A DNA stretch of 64,000 nucleotides, taken from positions 109,967,491 to 110,031,490 of the forward strand of contig RSEF01000003.1 of NCBI GenBank assembly GCA_003993805.1, read 5' to 3'. The stretch's first letter is position 1. Every line of letters starts with the position of its first letter. Shown piece after piece: positions 49,427-60,596 of this stretch. The DNA is from Himantopus leucocephalus. Lineage: Eukaryota > Chordata > Aves > Charadriiformes > Recurvirostridae. Under the pieces are notes generated by a model. That model did not search any database and had not been told where the DNA came from. It saw only the letters and a list, made by a program, of their open reading frames with translations. The translations under genes were made by a program, and so were the position numbers.

Positions 49427-49500
49427 ATCTCTCTATCTGTGTGTCTGTCTATCTATCTCTATCTATCTCTAGATCTATATTTTTTATATATATATATGTG
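49427..49500. repeat. TATC/TA compound microsatellite
   Basis: Interrupted (ATCT)n, with GTCTGTCTATCTATCTCT, runs into (TA)n at 49486-49497. Likely length-polymorphic. Confidence 0.9.
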
Positions 49501-50303
49501 ATGTATTTTTTCCTACCTAAGATATAAATGCTTGAGCTAACAGGATTTCCCGTTTGGATTGTGTCACAGAATTATATGGACCGGTAACTGACTAATTTTC
49601 TGTGAGGCTGTACCAAAATCTAATTCAGGAGCTATTTGGTTAGCAGTCTATCGGGTCTATTTCCTATATTTACATGTGACTCTTCTGTGAAGTGCTATCA
49701 GCAGAAAAAGAAAGTCAGATGAAATAATCAGATTTCCCATAAAATTTGCAAATACTACTGCTCAAGATCCCAATCTAGAAACTCAAGGGGTAGAAAAGAA
49801 GGCAGTTTCTGTGCCTTTCCCAACCAATGCTGTCCACCACAAAGCACTGTCTGATACTTAAGATGAAGAAAATGAAACCCTTTGTGTAGATAATCACAAA
49901 AATTTACCTGAGACTAGTAATGAGCTGCTTTTCCAGCCTTTCACATAAATGGCTCTTGGGTTAGTGTTATTTTCATGCCTCCCTCCTCCTGCTCCCTTTC
50001 CCCCAGAGCAGCACCCTGGGAGGACTTCCAGGGACTTGATTCTTGCTTCTTTAGTTATCACTCTCCCCAAAACTCGAGGCAGAATCAGTGGCACAAATAG
50101 TCCCAGGGGGAGCAGTGATGAGGGGAGAGAGGTGGCAAACATGCCGATGTGGTTGTTTCATTCCCCAGCAAGTGGCCCACAGCTGCAGACCTGTGACAGA
50201 TTTACACCTGATATGGACCTGTGACAGTTTCACAGATATTTGAGTTCGGTGACAGAAGGACAGCCTGAAACAAAAGCAGCTCAGGAATAAAACGCTGCAC
50301 AGT
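49501..50303. other. No gene seen
   Basis: Includes a 12-base direct repeat GACCTGTGACAG at 50188-50199 and 50216-50227. Nothing else is recognised. Confidence 0.45.
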
Positions 50304-50891
50304 TTGCGCATCACTGTTTTTTGGGGTGCTTATGGTACCTGTACTTACCGCCATCTGCTTCTCCTCTTCATCGCTACTATCGCCACATCAACTCTTTTTC
50401 CTCATTCTCTCTTCATTGCGGCCCCGGGAGCTTCTATTTTCACTGGATATTTCACAAGTTTCATCTTAGTTCAGGCAAGCAGCTTTCCTGTGTATTTTCA
50501 TATTGAGTTTCTGCTGAAGGCAGCGAGGGACGTAGCCTGCGCACAGGCAGGGCACGCGGTGCCTCTCTCTGTTATGGTTCTGTTGTTACCAACACCAATT
50601 TGTTACATCCCCCAACTGACTTGCTTTCACTGCCGTGCTTCCAATTCCCTTGACATGTTTTTGCTTCAAGAAAAGGTCCTTATAAAGGGGCTCAACCCCT
50701 GGGTATTTAACAAAAGGACTTCCCTTTTTTCTGTTGTTTCCCCATATTTGTTAAAACATACAGTATTGCTTGCCCTTAATAAAGGAACGGCCTTTCTCCC
50801 CAGTTCCTTTTCAGCAATAGCCCCACAGTGGGAGTTAAGATTGAAAAGGCAGATTGACCATGCTGCTGTCATGCAGCTGAAACAAGCTTGA
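50304..50891 (+). CDS. 195-codon ORF, unrecognised, possibly not coding
   Basis: This is the longest uninterrupted ATG-to-stop frame in the window. The predicted protein begins MRITVFWGAYGTCTYRHLLL. It has a hydrophobic N-terminal half (LLLLFIATIATSTLF near residues 18-32) and a mixed C-terminal half. I see no known domain, motif or repeat pattern. There is no Kozak-like certainty, no CpG promoter on the plus side and no poly-A signal that singles it out. A minus-strand frame of 79 codons and a minus-strand GTAAGT donor at 50348 lie in the same segment. A 195-codon frame in 64 kb of moderately GC-balanced DNA can occur by chance, so I rate coding as unlikely. Confidence 0.15.
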   Translation: MRITVFWGAYGTCTYRHLLLLFIATIATSTLFPHSLFIAAPGASIFTGYFTSFILVQASSFPVYFHIEFLLKAARDVACAQAGHAVPLSVMVLLLPTPICYIPQLTCFHCRASNSLDMFLLQEKVLIKGLNPWVFNKRTSLFSVVSPYLLKHTVLLALNKGTAFLPSSFSAIAPQWELRLKRQIDHAAVMQLKQA

Positions 50892-50950
50892 TGTATGTGT
50901 CCCATAAGGCACAGATGTTTATTCTTCCAAAATAGATTGATATTGGATTC

Positions 50951-50971
50951 TTTTTTTTTCTTTTTTTTTTT
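50951..50971. repeat. Poly-T tract
   Basis: Nine T, one C, then eleven T. Simple sequence. Confidence 0.95.
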
Positions 50972-51688
50972 AAGAGGCTTTATTAAAACTATTACTAATA
51001 AAGCATTGGTATGACAGAAAAAAAAATCTCCGTCTCTCCAAACTTCAGATGTGCTGGTTTGTGTGCATATCTATTTTGTTAGCAAATGGAAATGTCCACA
51101 AGGATCTCTTTTTTTGCTTTCAGCTCTTTCCCTCTTACTAATCAGATGAAGTTAAAAAAATCTGGATCAAGATTATTCATCCTGTAATACCCCAGCCTCA
51201 TGCCAGTGCGACAGACTCTCCTGGCTCACGTACGATCTTCCAAGCGCTCCGTACAGGGGGAGAAAGTGGCTGCATCCCATGGCATGGGTGGGGAGGAGCG
51301 AACCCCTGTGCACACTGCTGTGAAAGCAGCACGTAGAGCTTCTGCACTTACCTACGAAACGTGTTTGAGAGGCAGTGCAAATAATGCAGGTGATCAAAGA
51401 GGAAACTATTACTATCATTAATCGTTGTAGGGAAAAGTTACCAGCTAGTGTTGGGGGGAGGCTCGATTTGTTGCAGCTCTGTATTATCCCTGGTTTAGAT
51501 TTCATAGGGTTGTCATGTGTTTTTGTTAGCGCATACTACTGCTCCTTAGTGTTTTATAATGTGGTAGTTATTCGTGGAGGGCAAGTTTGGGGTTTTTAGG
51601 ATAAAAGACTGTATAAACTTAAAACAAATTGCAAAGCTATCCTAGGTACTTTATTGTCCCTTCACCACAGCATTTGACATTGTGAAAA
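50972..51688. other. No gene seen
   Basis: Frames of about 70-110 codons on both strands, unrecognised. Confidence 0.45.
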
Positions 51689-51740
51689 TTTCAGGATTTC
51701 AATGATTGTTGTGGAACTTTCAGGATTTCAGTGATTGTTG
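51689..51740. repeat. 29-bp imperfect tandem repeat
   Basis: TTTCAGGATTTCAATGATTG at 51689 recurs as TTTCAGGATTTCAGTGATTG at 51718 with one difference over 23 bases. Period 29, about 1.8 copies. Confidence 0.9.
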
Positions 51741-52159
51741 CTCTCTCTACAGCCTGGTGCAAAAGTCACTGGAGTGAGGTTGGAATACAGACAGATCCTC
51801 CAATAGCCTCATTTTCCTTGGGAACTGGAATAAAAATCAGCATGGATTCTCTGCTCTGGTCTGGAGGTTAAGGAGAATGAGAATTAATTTCCTCTGGGCA
51901 GTTCAGCCCACACTTCCAGACCTGTTGAGATTTCCTTTCTAAGCTCTATTGGCAGAGATTTTAAAATGTTGCTGTGTAAGATTTTTCTCACCTGTACCCA
52001 AAGCTAGTTGGTTTAGCTCCATTTACTTGGCTGGCATGAATGGGTCACCTGTTCATCAGTAAGCAGGCCACCTCGGGGTGTTTGCTTTAAGCTTGTGTTT
52101 AGGGTGAAAAAGAAAACTAAGCAATACACAATCCTTAGTTACCACCGTCCTCCTTTTGT

Positions 52160-52570
52160 TCAAAATTGGGGATGAGTTTTACCTCGTACTTACACATACG
52201 CCTATGTGAAAGAGCGCAAATAGTTCTGCTGACTTCACTCAGCTACTCATACGGTTAATGTTATGCATGTGCCCAGGAGCCTTGCTGATTTGTGGCCTAA
52301 GGTCACATCTATTAAAGTGCATAACAAAACACTAAAACCTCTCCTACTTATCCAAACCCTGTTAATCTAAACTACTTTCATGTCTCTGTTCCATTTGGCT
52401 AATCAAGGTTTCCGTAGAGTTGCTCTGTAAGGATAAATACCAAAATCGGTTGAAGTCTGCCCTCGACAAAGTACTTCTGGCTCCCAGTGCCTTTAATGAG
52501 AGCCCCGAGTGTGTATCTGAGGTTGGAATTTGGCTCTAATGGAAGGTGGATTTTTCAAATCTTCTGTGAA
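52160..52570. repeat. Cluster of fold-back repeat fragments
   Basis: GCTGACTTCACTCAGCTACTC, GTTATGCATGTGCCCAGGAG and later GTGTATCTGAGGTTGGAATT resemble the dispersed hairpin repeats of reptiles and birds (TTGACTTCA...ACTACTC...AAGCATGTGC; GTACCTGAGG.AGAATTTGG). The fragments are degraded, and the edges and continuity are uncertain. Confidence 0.4.
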
Positions 52571-53234
52571 GTGCTTCACAAAATAAGGGGTTTCAGTTTT
52601 TATACCCACACATGATATTATACTTACAGTTACCTTTGGCTGAACGATTCTTGGAATTTCTTGCTATCACATCCAAAAAAATGACACATTGAATTGCATA
52701 TCAGCTGCATATATAAAAAAAGATTGTACTGTAAGACAACATACGGTTGTCAAGGTTTGTATTGAAAATGCTGCTTGAATTATCCCTTGTGTCTCAATTT
52801 CAGTTCAGTTTTTTTTTCTTAGACTGTTTTTTGTGTGTGTTCATTTGCTTTTTAGTAACCTTGGGGATAAGAGCACCTCTGACTTCCTAGATCTTCTCTT
52901 GTCTGCTGTGGAAAAAAGCAAAGACAGCCAATTCATTAAAAAAAAATAGGAGCTTTCGTTTTCTTGTCAAGGAATGATTTTTCATAGACAATGGAAGCTT
53001 GATAGATACTTACAGATCACAGAAAAATATATTTAACTTGAACTATGAGAAAAACATCAGTTAAAAACATGTTCATTCTGCTGATAATTTACAAGCAAGG
53101 TGTGCTCAGATGTGGGACTACACTGAAAAGATGCTCACAGTGAGAAAAAATCCTGTAGTTCAAAAGTGTCTCTGTGCATTCAGTAGCTGAATATATTTTC
53201 AGTGGTCATATTCTGAGATTTGCAGGAGCTGAGA

Positions 53235-53640
53235 CAGTACTAACAGATAGGGCCTCACTCCTGCAAAGCAGTACGCAAGCCATTTCTTAGAAAATAAATT
53301 AAGAGAAATGTCTAGGATAAATGGAGTGAATTCCTCCCTGGACAGATTTATCTCTTCACATGGACTTCAGAAGGGAGATTGGTGGCTAGTTTAGACTAGG
53401 CACATAACTTTAAAGGGCTTAAAATTAATGGGGTAAATCTCAGCCAAGGTGTCTGGCTGTGTGCTGGAGCTGGTTTCCGAGAGCTGAGTGTCTTCAACAC
53501 CCAAAGGAGAAATACCCAGGTAGTTACCGCTACTGAAATCAGAGGGAGTTAGTTGCTCATCTCAAAGGTGCTACCCTACTTAAAACAGCCTTCAGGATGC
53601 CCAGGCTGGGAAGTAGGTGGACATTAGATACCTAAATCTC
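53235..53640. repeat. Cluster of fold-back repeat fragments
   Basis: GGGCCTCACTCCTGCAAAGC, GAGGGAGTTAGTTGCTCATC and ATTAGATACCTAAATCTCAG match words of the same reptile/bird dispersed repeat class (CCTGATCCTGCAAAG; TAGGTGCCTAAAT). Degraded and probably more than one element. Confidence 0.4.
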
Positions 53641-53756
53641 AGACATTATTTTACTTCTTGTACTTCTTGTACAGCCTGAGACTCTTCTCTGGAACCATTC
53701 CATGGAACTGGATGCCCACATTCACACCCGTAAACCCTCTTACTCTATCGGATGGA

Positions 53757-53778
53757 CCTATAGGAGTGGTCCTATAGG
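53757..53778. repeat. Paired CCTATAGG palindromes
   Basis: CCTATAGG occurs at 53757-53764 and 53771-53778, within a GACCTATAGGAGTGGTCCTA context. A small direct and inverted repeat. Confidence 0.85.
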
Positions 53779-54544
53779 ATCAATGGCTGTACCAGCCCTT
53801 ACCCCACCAACCGAGGTCTTGCAGTCCTTGCTGTCTGTTGACCCACCTTTGAGAGAAGGATGAGAACACTTTCACCACCATTTCTCCTATGCCAGGCACT
53901 CTTTGGGGAAGGAAGGAAGTATTTTGCAGTTTTAAATGAAGGGTCACTCAGCCAGATGCCCCTGTCTCCATCTCTTCCGCAGGTAGGACCAGGTGCACCG
54001 AAACATGCTGTAGCATCATCTAAGATCCATGGATGGAGATAAGTTCCAACATTACATGGATGAGTCGTTCTGAAGCTCCAGAGAAACCTCACTATCTCTG
54101 CTAAACCTCAGTTCCTAACTTAACTCTTTCTAAGTCAGGAACTGCTTTTTAGGTCCAGTGGGTGATGATGTTAATTGCCTTAAATGGGTAGCCTGGCTTC
54201 AAGTCTAAAAGGTTTTTGCAAACTGTACCTAATATTTTTAAGGACTCAGACTACTGAGTTCTGGTGCTTGATGACTGCTGAGGCTTTAAAAAATTGAAAT
54301 TGCACAGTTTCAATCTCTTTGCATTTCAGTTGCCCTGCTAATTTCTCAGTGAGATGGTATTTCGTTTCTCAATAGCAGTATGCCTTAATCTCATTATATG
54401 ATCTGATTTCTCAGTGAGAATTATTTTTCAGATCTGACTTTTTTATGACTCCAGGGTCTCAGAGGGATTTAAGCTTCTAATTTTCAACACAAACTAAGTG
54501 CATAAATGCTTTTGGTAATCTGGGCAAGATTCAAAGTTTAGCTG
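53779..54544. other. No gene seen
   Basis: A 97-codon minus-strand frame at 53799-54092 is unrecognised. Nothing else noted. Confidence 0.45.
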
Positions 54545-54680
54545 GTTTTGTGGCAAGCTCTCGTAATGCCATTGTTTGGATCACAAATATTCAGGGCGAA
54601 TATTTGCTTGTTTTAATGGATATTTTATGTGAGAAGCATTTTATTGCTGGGAAAAGTTTCCTATCTAACACAGATTTTGG
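54545..54680. promoter_or_regulatory. Candidate non-coding element with inverted CAAATATT
   Basis: CAAATATT and AATATTTG are arranged as an inverted pair around CAGGGCG. Just upstream is GCCATTGTTTGGATC (SOX-like). Downstream are TTTTAATGGATATTTTATG and TTTATTGCTGG. Frame-poor and not a recognised repeat. Function is inferred from motif content only. Confidence 0.22.
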
Positions 54681-57600
54681 GCTAGAATCAAACAAAACCT
54701 AACAATGTGTATTCATAGTTGACACTTAAAGCACAAATTCATCCTTTTTCAGTGAAGGTAAAAGTTATTTATTCTTTTAATGTATAGATTCTTCTGACTT
54801 TGGAAAGAGATTAAGACAATCATTTTATAGATTTATTTTTTGTCTTCAATACTAGCACAACCTTCCTCCCCTTCCAAATTCTTCCTGTCATCATAGCAAT
54901 TCAGTGCTGCTGATTTAGTGAACAGGATTGAGGGAGACAAGCAATCCAGCATGTTGAATGTGAACTCTGACCTTCCCTTTGCATTGTTGCACAACTTCTT
55001 AGTTTTGCTAATCAAAAAGCATTCACCCTCCCCCTCTTTTCTCAAATAAGCAAAAACTAGAAATGTAATGGGACAGGGTGGTTTTGGAAATGATCAGGAA
55101 AAGACACCTGTACATTTCTCTGGTTTGGCTCTCCTTTAAGCACTTCTTATGGATCTGAAATCTGGTATTATTTGCATTGTTCTTCAAATATCAAGATAGG
55201 ACTACATTCCTTAAGATTCCTATTATGCTTAAACACTGGAACATGTCCAAGCACATGACTTGTCATATGCTGTCTTCATCAATATTGAGCTCTTGACATA
55301 CGATTCATGATAAATTGAGATGGACAAGACATCAAGCGCATTTTAGCTCTACAACAGCTAAATTCGCAGAGACTTCCAGTATGGTTGTGCGCGTTGTGAA
55401 AGACCACAATGCTCTTGCTAGAGCTGTGGTGTGTTTAAAGCTTGCTAGTATTGCGTTAGGTCATACAGTGGGAAAAAGTACAAAAATAACAAACTTGTTA
55501 GTCTGTTAATTGCAGGCTTGTTAAGTGATACTCCATTTCTGGTGGTTTTTTTTTTTTCTTTTTTCCTCTCCATGGCTCTGATTAATGACTGTTCAAAACA
55601 AATGCAAAATGATCTTCTGAAAAAAAAAAAAGTCACATTGCACCTGTAAGATCTTTTACTGGATTTTGTAATGCAGATTGCATTGGAATATGTAGCTGCA
55701 GCACTGAAAACACCCCTGATGTATCCTATTTGATTCATTTGTTCAAGTGATATCCAGCTTTTGAGAAAATCATCAGCAGAGTTGTGACTTAGGTATGCCC
55801 TGAATTTGGCCTTTCTTCTTCCCTGACTATATAACTGCAAATTTTGTTTCTTATGTTCTTTTAGAACAAGGATTGCCTGTGTAGTTAGGACATTTCCCTT
55901 CCCTGTGCTCTGTGATAGGAACCTGAATGCTAGTGGAAAGTTTCCCATAGACTTTGAAGACTTGTGGATCGACCCAACACAGTAGGAACTCTCAAAACTC
56001 TTGTTTCAGTGGAAGTAGATAATTTTGTTTTGGTAGTTCATGACAGAGGGCTTTTGTGAAACCAGTTTTGTTATCTTTTTGGTTCAGATGTGTTTTTAAG
56101 AGCCGTGAAGATTTTGATAACAAGTACTTAATAAGCCACATGTATTATTTTTTGATATGGACACCTAACATGTAAAATAACAGAATTTTGTGTTAATTTA
56201 TTTCAGTCATGTCGTTGTTTCAAAAGAACTGTATTTCAAAAAGCACCATCCAGGAACACTGCTGAGTCTTCACTGAGCTCCTCAGCGAGACCATGGTTGC
56301 ACGTGCAGAAAATATATAAGAAATTACTGATTTCTATTTGGAGCTTTTTGCTTCTGGGTTACCAGGTCAGATCCAGGACTCACTACACTGAGTGAAAGTA
56401 ATTGCTACAATTGTTTGAGATTTGTGAGTTCTTACAAATAAGATTTTACAAAAAATGCCCACAGTTAAGTTGGAGAACATTTTGAGTACCCTCCACATGA
56501 GTACCACCCTGAGCTTTCTACAGAGGATAGGAAAGTGCCACCTCCCACACTGGGCAGACAACTCTGCCACATTCCTGCTTAAGTGCAAAATACCCCTCCA
56601 ATTTCACTGAAAGCCAGGATTTCACAGGTCAAAAATCTCAAGTGCTGCTACTTCAAAATAAAAGCTTTTTGCTCACTGTAAAACTGAAGCCCTTTCCCAC
56701 AGAATGGACTCTCTTTTGGAGCCAAAGTCAACCCCCTTCGCAATTTTGCTTTCAAAAGGCATTTAATTATGACACTAAAATGAAATAGAGGAATTTAATA
56801 AAAAAAATGGCTTTCATCAGAGATTGGACTAAGCCCTAGTCTGTGTTGTCAAATGCTTTACTCCCTGCTGGTGGTCTCTGAGCAGATCATTGCAAGGTCC
56901 TCCTTGCAAATCATGTCGATTACACTTCATGTAACTCATGTATGTGCTTCTGAAATATAAGAAGAAAGAACTGGAGGTTGATCTTTGCCGTGCAAAGACA
57001 TTATTACTGTTTGAAATGCATGCAATTGGTGTTGTGGAAAGGCATAACACTGAACAGTTGAAAATAATAATAAGGGAGGACTCCAAAACTAACCACTGCA
57101 ACTGCAGAGCCCACTAGCTAGCAGCCTCTTTCCAGCTATACTGTTTGAGCATGTCTGCAGTCTAACGAGCCATTTACCCCTTGAAACTCTACCACTCCAC
57201 GAGAAATGACTCATAGATGAAATTCATGTTTGCCATGGAAGGATGCCATTTATGGGCAGAAACTATTTTTTTGTTTCATCTGGGGACAAATTTCCTATTC
57301 CGTTTGCAATTGCATTTTGCTACTATGAGGCTGTGATAACCCTGGCTTCTGTAAACCAGTAAGGTTCGTTGATTTCAAGTCATTAGGTTATTTCCTTGAA
57401 AATTTGTAACTAGACTAAAATTATGTCTGTGAAGACACAGAGTCATGTCTTCACACCTAACTTTATGTTCCTGGGCTTTCTCATAGTTCACGGTGGGAGA
57501 CCTTACTCAGCTTTAATGCCCACCTCCATCGACTGTCGGTGGTGTCTGAATGAGTAACTGGACAGCCTGTCCCTTTTCTACATGAACACAGTGAGATGAG

Positions 57601-57784
57601 AGGAATCCCTCATATCGTGAGAAGAAAACAAATGGATTGATGATGGAAAATACCAAAAGCTGTATTCTGCTTTAAATCAGGAGCAATACCATTTCAACAC
57701 GAGGAGTGGGTCTAATGCACCATCTCTTTCAGTATAGTTTTAATGGTGCGGCTTTCTGCCTTCCCTTCTCTTTGCCATGGGAAT
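54681..57784. other. No gene seen
   Basis: About 3.1 kb of AT-rich sequence. The longest frame (167 codons, 55445-55948 minus) includes a phenylalanine run encoded by poly-A on the plus strand and has no domain. Confidence 0.45.
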
Positions 57785-58200
57785 ATGCAAGAAGCTTTTG
57801 TGATTAACTCAAGTATTCTTTACAGTTTACCTTTGTCTTTTAATTTTTCATTTTAACTAGCTTCTGTCTACTTTTTATGTAGTTCCCAGTGCTATTTATA
57901 TTTTAAAGACCCTTTATTAGGCTTTTTGCACACGGTGTATAAGACTTTATATCCTTGCCTAACTGAACTGGCCTTTGTTGCCCTTTTCTGTGTTTAGATT
58001 ATAACTAGGATGAATTTCACTTGTGGTCTCTCCAGCTGTTTTTTAAGTAGTTCCCACTTTTCTGCAGTAGATTTCCTTCACGTTAGAAGATTCCAATCCA
58101 AATTCCATAGGGTATTTTGCCTTCCCTTTAAATCAGCTTTCCTTTATGTTTCTCTTCCACGGGTCCTAGCTCATGCGAATCCTACAAATGCAGTGTTATA
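57785..58200 (-). mobile_element. Possible LINE remnant
   Basis: TTAGGCTTTTTGCACACGG, CTTTTCTGTGTTTAGATTAT, TTCCCACTTTTCTGCAGTAG and TTTTGCCTTCCCTTTAAATC give the impression of antisense CR1-like ORF2 sequence (similar C/T-rich Phe/Lys-type wording). I cannot place it confidently in the element. Tentative. Confidence 0.3.
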
Positions 58201-59819
58201 ATTAGAACTATGTGAACACAGCACTTCCATTTCTCAGAGGTTCCTGCAAACATTTGCTTTGGGTTTCATCCATATAAGCTCCCATTCCTTGATATTTTTT
58301 GCTTTGAATTTCAGATGTGAACAAACCAAACATCACTGAGCTCAAAACTCAGCTCCAGTGATTCAATGTTAGGAATCCCTGAAACAAAAAAACCCAAATT
58401 TTGCTTGGTTTGAGGTGAAATCCACAAATGTTCACATCAGTAGCTACCTGCCCATGATGAATCTTCAAGCCTAGAAAATCAGTGCTTCGCTTTTGTGATA
58501 TAAACAGTTGACACGTTTAAGGGGTTCGTGGCTTATTTTTTTAGTCTGTAGTGGAGTACCTGGGAGCACCTTCTGCCTTGACAGGCTGGGTGAGAGCTCC
58601 CCCTCCTGTTTTAACCTGTTTTAGACTGTGGCCTTGGTTGTGACCCCCATATCTGGCCAGCTGGGTTTTCCTAGTATCAGACCCATCTCAGTATGCTCGT
58701 TTTCCAGGTTAGATCTAGGGTGGCTTCGATTTACCTTCCTTTCACAACAAGAAACTATTCCACTCTTGTATTTTTGCATAGCTTTTATATCTGTCTCTGA
58801 TTAAAGAGTAAACTCTGTTCATGGAGGTAACCCAAATTGCCTAACACACAACCATGCAACGTTCCTTGAAAATGTCTTTTGATATAGAATGGAAACAAGA
58901 TTTTTTTCTTCCATTTTATTTAGGTTCTTGTGTTTTTCAAAAACAGCAATAAAAAATTAAAAGGAATTGGAAATGTTTTTTAAAATTTTTTATTTCATGT
59001 ATCTTTGTAGGAAGAAAGAATGAAAAAAAGACTCATGAAGTGAGTGGAATGAAAATATTTGCACTGAAATCACTAAAATGTGTAATGATATGTCTTAAGA
59101 GACAGAGGTGGTCATTTTGCTATGGTCCTTTGTTTCAATAGTTACATATGCATTGAAACTCTAACACCCCAAACTTCATTTACAATATGTTAGTGCCTTT
59201 CCCACTACAAATCTACTCCTTGAATCCCTGAAATTGTACTCTTTTTTTTTGAGAAGCAGCCCAGCTGTACAGAAACCAAAAATTGCTGAGTTAGTCTTAC
59301 AATTATCAGTCTCTTATTCTTACTGTGTGGACAAGCCTACAGACGAAATGTCATCTCCTTGCTTCTGAGTTTGGCAATGTCTGTGCGTTACCACCCAGCC
59401 ACCCAACCTAGCTTGTGGTCAACAACTGTGTGTTGGATCTGGAACTGTTTAAAAAGGTTGGAATTGACTTAAAACTTCATGTTGGCTTCTTTAGGAAGAG
59501 GGTAGCAAAAGGGCAGGGGAGTTTTAATTTATCTAGTGAGTATTGTTGACATTTTTTGTGTTAACAACATTAGGAAGTTGCTGACAGTTTGTTTTCTTTA
59601 TTTTTCTTGTTTCGCTTAGAATTCTTCGATGGGAACTGAGTTTTTCATGCAGAATGAATGCAAATTGCAAGTCACAACAGAGTAAAAGAAAAGGTGGAAT
59701 TTTCCTTTCCAGACAGGGCATTTGCTGGAAACCATAAAAATGAAATAACAGATTACAGAATGGAGATAATAGCATTTTAGAAAGCCACATTAAATTAGAA
59801 CAGTTGAAGGCAAATTCTT
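58201..59819. other. No gene seen
   Basis: AT-rich sequence with a 107-codon minus-strand frame at 59533-59856, unrecognised. Confidence 0.4.
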
Positions 59820-60250
59820 TGCAGCCGCTAATGCCAATTTGTGGATAGAAAGCCAAGAGGATTCTTAAAGATTTTTTTCTTAATTAATTTAACATTTCTC
59901 TCGCTGGTCTGCAGAGCTGCCAGGGTGAATAACTCGTGTCTTCCTCATGGGCTGTAGCTGGCTCATTTGTTCAGCTTCAAGAAGAAGCCATGCGGGTCGG
60001 TTTTCCTCGCTGGGCCAGGTTGGCGATGGGGAGGCAGAGTCGGTGGGAGCCCACTGGAGGGCAACCGAGCACCGTCTATGTGCCCTCCGCCGGCGCTTCT
60101 GCAGCACCCTTTTTAAAGATTTTTTTTTTGATCTGAACTCTAATAACAGTTTACATTTCCACGTCCGTATTAGATCTGGGGTTCCATAAAGCCAGGCCAG
60201 CGCTATATGTTTTTGCTCTCTCAAATATTACATCGTCTATTTATACTGTG
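59820..60250. promoter_or_regulatory. CpG-rich core inside an AT-rich block
   Basis: About ten CpGs cluster in 59991-60100 (GCGGGTCGG, TGGCGATGG, CTCCGCCGGCGC). The flanks are AT-rich and contain TCTTAATTAATTTAAC (homeodomain-like) and TTTTTTTTTTGATCTG. The sharp CpG core suggests an unmethylated regulatory element or a very small promoter. A 111-codon minus-strand frame (59889-60224) crosses it and is basic, low-complexity and unrecognised. Confidence 0.3.
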
Positions 60251-60516
60251 TGTTTTTGTAGCCCATGATGTAATATGACAAAATTTCAGCCATGTGCATC
60301 ACACATGCAAGTCCGAGTGCAGCTGGGTTGTGTAGCACGGCTGAGGTAATGTCAAGAAATTTCATATTATATTTAAAATGACACCTGTAAAAATAATCTT
60401 CAATTTGTAATTTAAATACTGTAATACTCAATTATGTGAACTGACAGGAAGTGTCCCAGCGGTTTTGGAAAATAACATTCTTTTATCCATCGAACCTTTG
60501 ATGCATTTTTGAACAG

Positions 60517-60596
60517 CCATAATGGAAGTTCAGATCATGACCTTCTGCTCCGAGAGAGCAAAGTCAGGGAGGAATAAAATCTTCTCCTACAGCAAG
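60517..60596 (+). CDS. Candidate 5' coding exon, product not recognised
   Basis: An acceptor-like TGCATTTTTGAACAG ends at 60516. The 80 bases after it contain an ATG at 60522, 25 open codons starting MEVQIMTFCSERAKSG, and end exactly in phase 0 at AAG|GTAAAG. The donor is good and the acceptor only moderate (short pyrimidine tract). No following exon was identified and the peptide is not recognised. A chance splice-like arrangement is quite possible. Confidence 0.18.

Noticed and set aside
55445..55948. 167-codon minus-strand ORF
   Set aside because: Includes a phenylalanine run read from simple sequence and shows no domain or splice support. Best explained as chance.
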